A stretch of 64,000 bases of DNA, taken from positions 118,897 through 182,896 of the forward strand of contig JAEYGZ010000012.1 in NCBI GenBank assembly GCA_023409535.1, written 5' to 3'. The DNA comes from Bacillota bacterium. GTDB lineage: Bacteria > Bacillota > Clostridia > Lachnospirales > Lachnospiraceae. Numbering within the stretch: the first letter of the stretch is position 1; every line of letters begins with the position of its first letter. Positions 35,786 to 42,714 of this stretch are shown here, one piece after another. A program made the translations under genes and the position numbers. Under the pieces are notes generated by a model that made no database searches, was not told the origin of the DNA, and was given only the letters and a program-made list of their open reading frames with translations.

Positions 35786-35815
35786 CTGCAGCAGAACCTG
35801 GCTGCTCTGCTGCAG
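35786..35815 (-). terminator. Terminator of the sigma/anti-sigma operon
   Basis: CTGCAGCAG (35786-35794) pairs with CTGCTGCAG (35807-35815); leftward it is followed by CTTTTGCTG. It lies just past the anti-sigma gene. Confidence 0.55.
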
Positions 35816-35851
35816 TGCGATATCGATTGCTATTCAGTTCTTTTATGCTTA

Positions 35852-36724
35852 TTATTTAATGTAGGTATCACTCACCAGGATATCCTGAATTACTTCCGTA
35901 GGTATAATAAACTCTACGATGCCCATGTATCCGGGTGCAACATCATATTCATTAAATACAATGACAAGCTTATGCTCCGAATTAATATAGAAAGGCTGAT
36001 CCTGGCTGATCTTGGCGAAACCGCCCATACCGTCCTTGACATCAATGAAATAGGTCAGATTTTCATCGGCAGCCATCTTATCCTGCATTTGCTTTATAAT
36101 GTTATTGCTGATTACATCAATATAGCTGTCATCCTGAAACAAGCCCGGAAGAGTAATGATCAGCTGATTCTTTAAATCAATGTTATCATAATGCACTGAT
36201 TCACTGCCGGAGGCTGCAATCTCTGTTTTAATACGTTCGATCACATACAGATCATCGGTATTGGTTTTGACGGAATAGTCGGTAAACAGGCCAAGCTTTG
36301 CAGGGGTAAGCTCTGCCTCTCCTACCTCCTTCAGAAAATCATGATATAGCTTTGTACTCTCCTCCAGATATTTTTCATTCAATGCGCTTTCTAATTGCGT
36401 ATTCTCAAGGCCGGTAACCTTGGGCACTTTTACGTCTGCTTCATGATTCTCATCTCCGTAGATCATTTCCCGCAGGGTAACCAGCTGTACCAGTTCCTTG
36501 AGAACAGGGATATCAGACATGGCATTCGCCGCAGCCGGACTGGCATTGACGGTTCCTGCAAAAACGATAATAACAGCTGCCGCTGTCGTTGCTGCAATTC
36601 TAATGCTCCTGTTTTTCTTCATACGTTTCTCCTTCTTTGATATGATTTTTCTTATGGTAAATTCTAAATCCTCCGGAATATCAATCTCCTGATACGTTCG
36701 GAGGAGCCTGTCGACTTTATTCAT
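35852..36724 (-). CDS. RsiV-like membrane anti-sigma factor (DUF4179/DUF3298 type)
   Basis: About 290 residues from ATG 36722-36724, which has AAGGAG nine bases upstream. A short cytoplasmic helix (VDRLLRTYQEIDIPEDLEF) is followed by one membrane segment (SIRIAATTAAAVIIVFAGTV) and an extracytoplasmic domain with DUF3298-like features (TYFIDVKDGMGGFAKISQDQ, FYINSEHKLVIVFNEYDVAPG). This matches RsiV, which holds the sigma factor until cleaved on binding its signal; in Bacillus and Clostridioides that signal is lysozyme. It overlaps the sigma gene by 8 bases, so the two are coupled. Confidence 0.82.
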   Translation of the reverse strand: MNKVDRLLRTYQEIDIPEDLEFTIRKIISKKEKRMKKNRSIRIAATTAAAVIIVFAGTVNASPAAANAMSDIPVLKELVQLVTLREMIYGDENHEADVKVPKVTGLENTQLESALNEKYLEESTKLYHDFLKEVGEAELTPAKLGLFTDYSVKTNTDDLYVIERIKTEIAASGSESVHYDNIDLKNQLIITLPGLFQDDSYIDVISNNIIKQMQDKMAADENLTYFIDVKDGMGGFAKISQDQPFYINSEHKLVIVFNEYDVAPGYMGIVEFIIPTEVIQDILVSDTYIK

Positions 36725-37259
36725 TCTTTCCATCTCCTTTCCTGTACTGCCTAAGGCCGGCGCCGCTGCCTTCTGCAGCTTCCATTTCTATTCTTAACTT
36801 CTTAAGCGAGGCATAAAGCCTGGTCTTTACCGTATTCAAATTCATGCCCAATATTCCGGCGATATCCTCCAGCTTCATATCCTCATAGAACCGCAGCATT
36901 ACAATCGTCTTGTTGATGGAGGAGAGCTTCTCCAGGGCACTTACCAGATCGAAATCCTCGTATTGATCCTCTGTGCTCTGAGACAGCGACTCCAGGGTAT
37001 CCTCTTCCACATATACATATCTTTTATTCTTTCTGATAAAATCCAGGGCAGTATTCACGATGATCCGAAAGAACCACGGTTTCACCGACGCAGAATCCTG
37101 CAGGGTTCTTACAGAAGCTAATGCCTTGCATATAGCATCCTGTAGAATATCAAGAGCGTCCTCTTTATTATGTACATAGCTGTATGCCAATCTATAAGCC
37201 GAAGCTCTGTTCTCTATGATAAAACCGGTTAAAATATCATAGCTGCTGATCTTTTTCAT
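36717..37259 (-). CDS. ECF RNA polymerase sigma factor (SigV-like)
   Basis: 180 residues. Region 2: NRASAYRLAYSYVHNKEDALDILQDAICKAL and KPWFFRIIVNTALDFIRKNKR; region 4: LRFYEDMKLEDIAGILGMNLNTVKTRLYASLKKL. It is encoded directly before the RsiV-like anti-sigma, which fits an envelope-stress sigma. I could not find a convincing ECF promoter upstream, so autoregulation is unproven. It lies between the two chemosensory modules with no evident link to them. Confidence 0.88.
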   Translation of the reverse strand: MKKISSYDILTGFIIENRASAYRLAYSYVHNKEDALDILQDAICKALASVRTLQDSASVKPWFFRIIVNTALDFIRKNKRYVYVEEDTLESLSQSTEDQYEDFDLVSALEKLSSINKTIVMLRFYEDMKLEDIAGILGMNLNTVKTRLYASLKKLRIEMEAAEGSGAGLRQYRKGDGKNE

Positions 37260-37438
37260 AGCCTATCCCTTTCCGAAGTTTTCCTTAAGCTTAACCATTC
37301 TTTAGTATACTGTTTTTTTTAAATAATAATTATTATTTGTACTCCTGATGATAAGACGTGAGGAAAATAGAAAAAGTTTTATCGGACATATAAAAAAAGA
37401 CAGATGATGAAATCACCTGCCTCTAAAAAGGATATGTG

Positions 37439-37786
37439 TTATTTTGCATGGTCAAACAGTATCAAATCCATAAATTCCTTTAATGATATTTCTACGGTGG
37501 TCTTACCCGGCTTGGCAAAGATCAGACGGCTGCCATCCGTATGTACGCTTCTGAACAATTCTTTATCCCGCAGGTTACTAAACTCTTCTGAATCCAGCCT
37601 GCTGCGAAAATCAAAATGGATTATGGATCCGGTCTTCATATATATGGATAACCGATAATCAGGTAATGCATATACACTTCGGAAATAACTTTCATTTTCG
37701 TCATAAATCATTTCCTTAACGACCTTATCGTCCGATTTATCCGGTTCCTCCTGCCTTTGCTTATTCGTACCCTTAAAAAACCTCAT
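37439..37786 (-). CDS. Stand-alone DUF2442-like domain protein, paralogue of the response-regulator C-terminus
   Basis: About 115 residues from ATG 37784-37786, with GGAGG eight bases upstream. A charged N-terminal 40 residues is followed by the domain YFRSVYALPDYRLSIYMKTG to MDLILFDHAK. This lines up end to end, without gaps, with the C-terminal 80 residues of the response regulator at 25060-25812 (shared: LPDY-L, TG--I-FDFR-RL, L-D-ELF-SV-TDG--LIF, EFMDL-L-D). It may compete with or partner that output domain. Its own promoter (37876-37904) diverges from the ribbon-helix-helix gene. Confidence 0.72.
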   Translation of the reverse strand: MRFFKGTNKQRQEEPDKSDDKVVKEMIYDENESYFRSVYALPDYRLSIYMKTGSIIHFDFRSRLDSEEFSNLRDKELFRSVHTDGSRLIFAKPGKTTVEISLKEFMDLILFDHAK

Positions 37787-37875
37787 GGCAAAGCCCTCCA
37801 ATAAAACCAGTGCATACTTCACTATACTTTCGTGCAAACTAGCTAGTTAACATATATCAATTCCGCATAAAGGTA

Positions 37876-37904
37876 ATTATACTAAAACACATGGCATATT
37901 GCAA
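37876..37904 (-). promoter_or_regulatory. Promoter of the DUF2442-like gene, inside the duplicated divergent region
   Basis: Leftward TTGCAA (37899-37904), 17-bp spacer, TATAAT (complement of 37876-37881). The same arrangement, with the same hexamers and spacing, occurs at 45263-45291. Confidence 0.65.
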
Positions 37905-37995
37905 CATAATACGCACTTAATTTTCCAGTGCATAAACTAAGTATATATTTTAGAATCATTTAACAATTACATTAAACCTAGATGGAGGTGTTATA

Positions 37996-38178
37996 ATGTT
38001 TGAAATAAAGAGAATCGAGACAATCAATAAAACTTTCCGATTTCCAGCCGAACTGATACAAAGACTGGAAACAATTGCGCAGCAGGAGAAAATATCCATG
38101 AACAATCTTGTTGTTCAATGCTGCGAATACGCTCTGCAGGAACTAAAACCGAAGGATATTGACAATAAACCAAAATGA
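37996..38178 (+). CDS. Small ribbon-helix-helix (Arc/CopG-like) DNA-binding protein
   Basis: 60 residues: a basic N-terminal strand (TINKTFRFPAELIQRLETIA) followed by two helices (EKISMNNLVVQCCEYALQEL), the standard RHH layout in which a beta strand enters the major groove. ATG 37996 has GGAGG eight bases upstream and a terminator follows at once. It is divergent from the DUF2442-like gene and may regulate the shared gap. A second copy of the whole unit at 45263-45469 has lost most of the ORF. No toxin gene is beside it. Confidence 0.82.
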   Translation: MFEIKRIETINKTFRFPAELIQRLETIAQQEKISMNNLVVQCCEYALQELKPKDIDNKPK

Positions 38179-38193
38179 TTTACACCCTGAAAA

Positions 38194-38236
38194 GAAATGT
38201 GCGTTCCCCTGACGAGGTGACGCACTTTCTTTTTTT
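38194..38236 (+). terminator. Terminator of the ribbon-helix-helix gene
   Basis: GAAATGTGCGT (38194-38204) pairs with ACGCACTTTC (38220-38229), followed by a seven-T run. The copy at 45427-45469 has the same stem core. Confidence 0.8.
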
Positions 38237-38270
38237 ACGCTGATATTGCAATACGAAAGGCAGATTATTT

Positions 38271-39935
38271 CTAAAAATATTTTCCGAATTCACCATCGCT
38301 TAACGCTATCTTTTGCGGTACCGGGTTAGTTTGCGGTCTTGCCTGGTTCTTGCTCTTAGTATTATTATCAGTATCCATTTTTACCGTATCATCCAGCTTG
38401 AATTTACCGACCTGCCCTTTCAAAAGCTCTGCCTGATTCGACAGCTCCTCGCTGGCAGCCGCACTTTCCTCCGAGGTGGCCGAATTGGTCTGAACAACCT
38501 GCGATACCTGCATGATACCCTGATTAATCTGAGTGATACCCGCTGCCTGCTCATTGGACGCCATCGCTATATCATTTACCAGATTGGCCACCTTGGCAAC
38601 ATCCTCCACGATACTTGTGAGGGCATTTGCCGTTTCATTGGCAATTCTTGTCCCGCCTTCCACTTTATCAATCGAGCCTTCAATCATATCAGTGGTTTCC
38701 TTTGCTGCTTTTGCGGAGCGCGCAGCCAGGTTTCTCACTTCCTCCGCAACTACGGCGAAGCCCTTACCATGCTGGCCTGCTCTTGCAGCTTCTACCGCAG
38801 CATTCAGGGCCAGAATATTTGTCTGAAAAGCAATCTCATCAATCACCTTAATAATCTTGGATATATTGTTGGAGGATTCGTTAATATCCCTCATAGCCTT
38901 AAGCATCTCGGACATTTGACCGTTGCCCTGCACCGCATTGGTTCTTGCAGTCTCCGCAAGTCCATTGGCCTGGTTTGCATTATCGGCATTATTTCTGGTC
39001 TTTGCCGCAATTTCCTCAATGGAGGCCGTCAGCTCTTCGATGGAGCTGGCTTGTTCCGTTGCCCCCTGGGAAAGCTCGATGCTGGAGTCGGATACCTGCT
39101 TTGCGCCCTCCGATACCTGCTCCGCTGCAGCATTTATACTATGTAACAAATTGCGTATGTTAACAATCATCGTACCAAAGGATCTTGACAATATGCCGAT
39201 CTCATCCTTCGCATCCGAGGTTACATTCACCGACATATCGCCCTGGGCGAGCTTTTCCGCCACACTGGTCAGGTTCCTGATCGGATTGCTTATGATCCGT
39301 GAGATGAGAGTACCTAACAGGATTGCAAACAGCACACCGATTACCACAATAACAATCATTGTCACAATGGTAGTTACAGCCAGGGCGGACAGCCTCTCTG
39401 ATTCCTTGTTACCCTCGTCGATGGTCTGTGTAAAGATCATTTCCAGGGTTTCCTGCAAAGATTCACTGACCGTCAGCATGTCCCCTCTTAATACCGCCTC
39501 TGCCTTTACCGTATTCCCCGCTTCTACAAACGTGACTATTTGCTGGAGCATACCGTCAAATTGCGTCTGCAGATCCCTCAGATGAGCTATTTCCTCCAGC
39601 ACCTCATCGGTTTTCACAGACTGCTCAAATTTAGTCAGGCTGTCCTTAACCTTTTGATTATTTTCCGTAATCTCCGCCATAGCGTCTTCTCTGACCGAAT
39701 TATCCTCGGTCATAATATAATCCCTGACATAAACTCTCATACGCTGGTAATAGATCTCGGAATAACCGATATCGGATAACGGTGCACCATAAGCATCGAA
39801 TAATACTTCACTGTCATCACTGATTGTTCTGATATTCAAGATACCGATCACTCCGATTGCTCCTGCAATCACTGCGATGAGTAAAAAGCTGCTCAACAGC
39901 TTTGTGGATAATTTACGATTGTTAAACCATTTCAT
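38271..39935 (-). CDS. Methyl-accepting chemotaxis protein (module B)
   Basis: 554 residues. Membrane segment 1 (13-35), four-helix ligand-binding domain of the 4HB_MCP type (about 36-185), membrane segment 2 (VTTIVTMIVIVVIGVLFAIL), HAMP (about 210-262), and signalling domain with tip IDEIAFQTNILALNAAVEAARAG. It lies 35 bases after cheW B and ends module B. Its sensor domain differs from the module A receptor, so the two modules probably read different signals. A long antisense ORF here is a codon artefact. Confidence 0.92.
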   Translation of the reverse strand: MKWFNNRKLSTKLLSSFLLIAVIAGAIGVIGILNIRTISDDSEVLFDAYGAPLSDIGYSEIYYQRMRVYVRDYIMTEDNSVREDAMAEITENNQKVKDSLTKFEQSVKTDEVLEEIAHLRDLQTQFDGMLQQIVTFVEAGNTVKAEAVLRGDMLTVSESLQETLEMIFTQTIDEGNKESERLSALAVTTIVTMIVIVVIGVLFAILLGTLISRIISNPIRNLTSVAEKLAQGDMSVNVTSDAKDEIGILSRSFGTMIVNIRNLLHSINAAAEQVSEGAKQVSDSSIELSQGATEQASSIEELTASIEEIAAKTRNNADNANQANGLAETARTNAVQGNGQMSEMLKAMRDINESSNNISKIIKVIDEIAFQTNILALNAAVEAARAGQHGKGFAVVAEEVRNLAARSAKAAKETTDMIEGSIDKVEGGTRIANETANALTSIVEDVAKVANLVNDIAMASNEQAAGITQINQGIMQVSQVVQTNSATSEESAAASEELSNQAELLKGQVGKFKLDDTVKMDTDNNTKSKNQARPQTNPVPQKIALSDGEFGKYF

Positions 39936-39970
39936 TAACAGTATCCTCCTTGCGTTTTATTCCTGATTCC

Positions 39971-40465
39971 TCAACAAGCGTCACTTAGCCGCTCCATATC
40001 CCCGTCACTTAATAGCTTCTCACAGTCCAGTATTAATTTAACATCTGCACCGACCTTTCCGATTGCCTTAATATAGTTTTGTCTTTCCCGATTTATCTCC
40101 GGAGGCAGTACTATGTCCTCCTCCTGTATTACCAAAACCTCCGAAACACCATCTACAATCAGGCCAATGGTAATGTCCCCGGTATCGATCACAACAATGC
40201 AGGTCCTCTCATTGTATTCCCGGAAGGGCTTCTTAAAACGCAGCCGGACATCCATCACCGGAATTATCTTACCGCGCAGGTTAATGATACCTCTGATATA
40301 TTCCAGCTGATCCGGAACTTCAGTGATGCGCTGGATCCCTATGATTTCCGTCACATATTGAATTTCAATCCCGTACATCTCATCACCCATGGAAAAGGTA
40401 AGATACTTTCCTTTCTGCGTATCCTCCTCCTGCTCAAGCAGCCCGTCTTCAATTAATTGGGTCAT
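39971..40465 (-). CDS. cheW: Chemotaxis coupling protein CheW (module B)
   Basis: 164 residues, same length as the module A copy and alike along its length (KGKYLTFSMGDEMYGIEI, INLRGKIIPVMDVRLRFKK, GLIVDGVSEVLVI). The acidic loop before the last helix differs (EEDIVLPPEINRERQNYIKA against DEDIAPPPEINKGGHRFIKG), which may set specificity. It follows cheA B by 63 bases. Confidence 0.94.
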   Translation of the reverse strand: MTQLIEDGLLEQEEDTQKGKYLTFSMGDEMYGIEIQYVTEIIGIQRITEVPDQLEYIRGIINLRGKIIPVMDVRLRFKKPFREYNERTCIVVIDTGDITIGLIVDGVSEVLVIQEEDIVLPPEINRERQNYIKAIGKVGADVKLILDCEKLLSDGDMERLSDAC

Positions 40466-40528
40466 TTGACTACTCCTTTCTCTTAAGAATGTATATCGTT
40501 ACCTTAAATAAAACCTTACCCATGACTC

Positions 40529-42508
40529 TCATCTTTCTATGGATCTGCTCACACTGATAAGTTCACTGATATTCAGGATTAAGCTGATGCTTCCGTCTCC
40601 CAGAAGCGTGCAGCCTGCCAGACAGTCCAGCTTTCTGGTACTCTTGATATAAGAAGGAAGCGATTTGACAACAACCTGCTGCTGCCCCAGCAGCTCATCC
40701 GCAAACAGACACAGGCATTTATCCTCCTGCTCCGTCATGATCAGTATCCCCTCTGAAATATCTGTCACATCCGTATCAATATCATAGAATTCATATAACC
40801 GCAGAATTGGATAGCACTGGCCGCGCACCATGATCATCTCGTTACCGGCAGGATCCCGGAATATCTCGTTCTCTCTCGGACGGAAGGATTCTTTGATGGA
40901 GGTGATGGGCAGGGTGTACATTGCACTGCCCACACGGATATTCATACCATCGATGATGGCCAGGGTAAGCGGGATCTTCATGGTAGTTACGGTACCTGCT
41001 CCCTCTTTGCTGTCAATCAGTACCGACCCACCCACCGCTTCCAGATTCTTTACCACAACATCCATGCCGACACCGCGCCCGGAGTACTCAGTCACGTTAT
41101 CATTGGTGGAAAAACCGGGGAGATAGATCAGATTGAAGATCTCCCTGTCCGACAGGTCATTCTCCGGTTTACTGATCAGCCCCTGATGGATCGCTTTATT
41201 TAATATCCTTTCCTTATTCAGTCCTCTGCCGTCATCTCTGACCGTCACCAGGACATCACTTCCCGCATTCCTTGCCTCAAGTGTTATCTGCCCCGCCTCC
41301 GGCTTTCCGAAAGCGCTTCGTTCGCCAGAGGCTTCTATGCCGTGATCGACAGCATTTCTCACCAAATGCATCAGAGGGTCGGAAATATGTTCAATGATGT
41401 TCTTATCTACCTCCGTATCCGCTCCAACCAGCTTCAGCTCAACCTCTTTCTCCAATTTTCTGCTCATATCCCGGACAATGCGGTTCATCTTATGGAAGGT
41501 AGCCGTCAGCGGAACCATTCGAATGGACATGATCATATCCTGCATCTCCCCGGTAATCTTATGAAGCTGGCGCGCCGCCTTGTTAAAATTACTCAGTTCC
41601 AAATTCTGAAGATCCGGATTCTGTGTAACCATCGCTTCCGCAATCACCATTTCCCCCATAAGATCCATCAGCTTATCCAGCTTCATCACATCCACACTGA
41701 TGATACCCTGATTAAAGCTGCTGCTGTCCGTAACCGGCGGTTTGGCTTTGCCGGGTATCGCCGGTTTGATTTCCTGAGAAACCGGCTTATCCGCTCCCGT
41801 CTCATTCAGCTCCACGTCGCAGACATAGGCAGTACCGGTAAAGAAATTATGTAATTCATAAGGACTTTTTTCTGTTCTTAGTACGATCCGAAAGCCTTGT
41901 TCCCGAATAACCTCGATACTCTTGCTGTTTTCAAGAATATCCTCGGGATAGTAATGAAATTCCTCCACAATATCCTTTAAATGATGAACGATCGCATAGG
42001 CCCTGATATTTTCCATTTCACAGCCCTGGTCAAAATAAATGACGGCTTCATAACTCTTCTGCTCCGAAGAAACCGGGATATCGCCGGGGGACAAGGCATT
42101 ACCCGTAAGTAAGGCAAGAAAGTTTTGTATTCTGTCGATGAGCTCGGATGGATCCCCGTTAAGAGCATCCGCATTTTTCGCTTTTGCGATCTCAAGCCTG
42201 ATGAAATCAGCTCCCTCAAGCACAAGGTCGGAAAGAAGGTTATAATCCATAGCTTTGGGCACCTCCTCCCTGATATAAAAGAATAAATCCTCCATCGCAT
42301 GGGCGAGTAATTCAATATTATGAAAGAGCATCATGGCAGCAGAGCCCTTTATGGTATGCATCACACGAAATATTTCATTAATCACATTCTGGGTTAGGCA
42401 ATTATCCTGTTCACTTTTTAATATGGATTTCTCCAACTGCTCAATATTTTGCAGGGTTTCAAAAATAAATAGGTCCAGCAAAGGTTCGCTTAAGTATTCC
42501 TGACTCAA
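40529..42508 (-). CDS. cheA: Chemotaxis histidine kinase CheA (module B)
   Basis: 659 residues from TTG 42506-42508, with AAGGAGG seven bases upstream. Same domains as module A: P1 with His51 (VMHTIKGSAAMM), P3 VDVMKLDKLMDLMGEMVIAEA, HATPase with MHLVRNAVDHGIE and GRGVGMDVV, and C-terminal CheW-like P5. The main difference from the A copy is a shorter P2 linker, missing the KEERPEPQHYYL-like insert. There is no cheB, cheR or cheD in this module, so methylation would rely on the module A enzymes or others elsewhere. Confidence 0.93.
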   Translation of the reverse strand: MSQEYLSEPLLDLFIFETLQNIEQLEKSILKSEQDNCLTQNVINEIFRVMHTIKGSAAMMLFHNIELLAHAMEDLFFYIREEVPKAMDYNLLSDLVLEGADFIRLEIAKAKNADALNGDPSELIDRIQNFLALLTGNALSPGDIPVSSEQKSYEAVIYFDQGCEMENIRAYAIVHHLKDIVEEFHYYPEDILENSKSIEVIREQGFRIVLRTEKSPYELHNFFTGTAYVCDVELNETGADKPVSQEIKPAIPGKAKPPVTDSSSFNQGIISVDVMKLDKLMDLMGEMVIAEAMVTQNPDLQNLELSNFNKAARQLHKITGEMQDMIMSIRMVPLTATFHKMNRIVRDMSRKLEKEVELKLVGADTEVDKNIIEHISDPLMHLVRNAVDHGIEASGERSAFGKPEAGQITLEARNAGSDVLVTVRDDGRGLNKERILNKAIHQGLISKPENDLSDREIFNLIYLPGFSTNDNVTEYSGRGVGMDVVVKNLEAVGGSVLIDSKEGAGTVTTMKIPLTLAIIDGMNIRVGSAMYTLPITSIKESFRPRENEIFRDPAGNEMIMVRGQCYPILRLYEFYDIDTDVTDISEGILIMTEQEDKCLCLFADELLGQQQVVVKSLPSYIKSTRKLDCLAGCTLLGDGSISLILNISELISVSRSIER

Positions 42509-42714
42509 TCTGCTTCCTCCTTTTTTCTGCCATATAAGTTCGTTTTCCGTATGCTGGAACAGTCTAGCCGATCTGGCAGTAATAGAATAAAGAGTTTTAC
42601 TTTACAGGACGGGCATTCCTATAAAGCGAAAAAATAATCTGCTGTATATAAACATACCGCAGATTATTATTTTTCGCTTACTACGTTTTGGAGTATCTTT
42701 TTCGACAGTTTGTG

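Larger units (their letters stand above)
37876..38236 (+). repeat. Direct repeat unit flanking module B, left (intact) copy
   Basis: Divergent promoter, ribbon-helix-helix gene and terminator. The partner copy at 45263-45469 is in the same orientation and about 150 bp shorter because of the internal deletion. Together they bracket the module B receptor, cheW, cheA and LAL genes. Confidence 0.65.

Noticed and set aside
38313..39585. Long rightward frames of 277 and 220 codons opposite the module B chemoreceptor
   Set aside because: Antisense to a clear MCP with normal domains; they arise from its codon pattern and have no family features.
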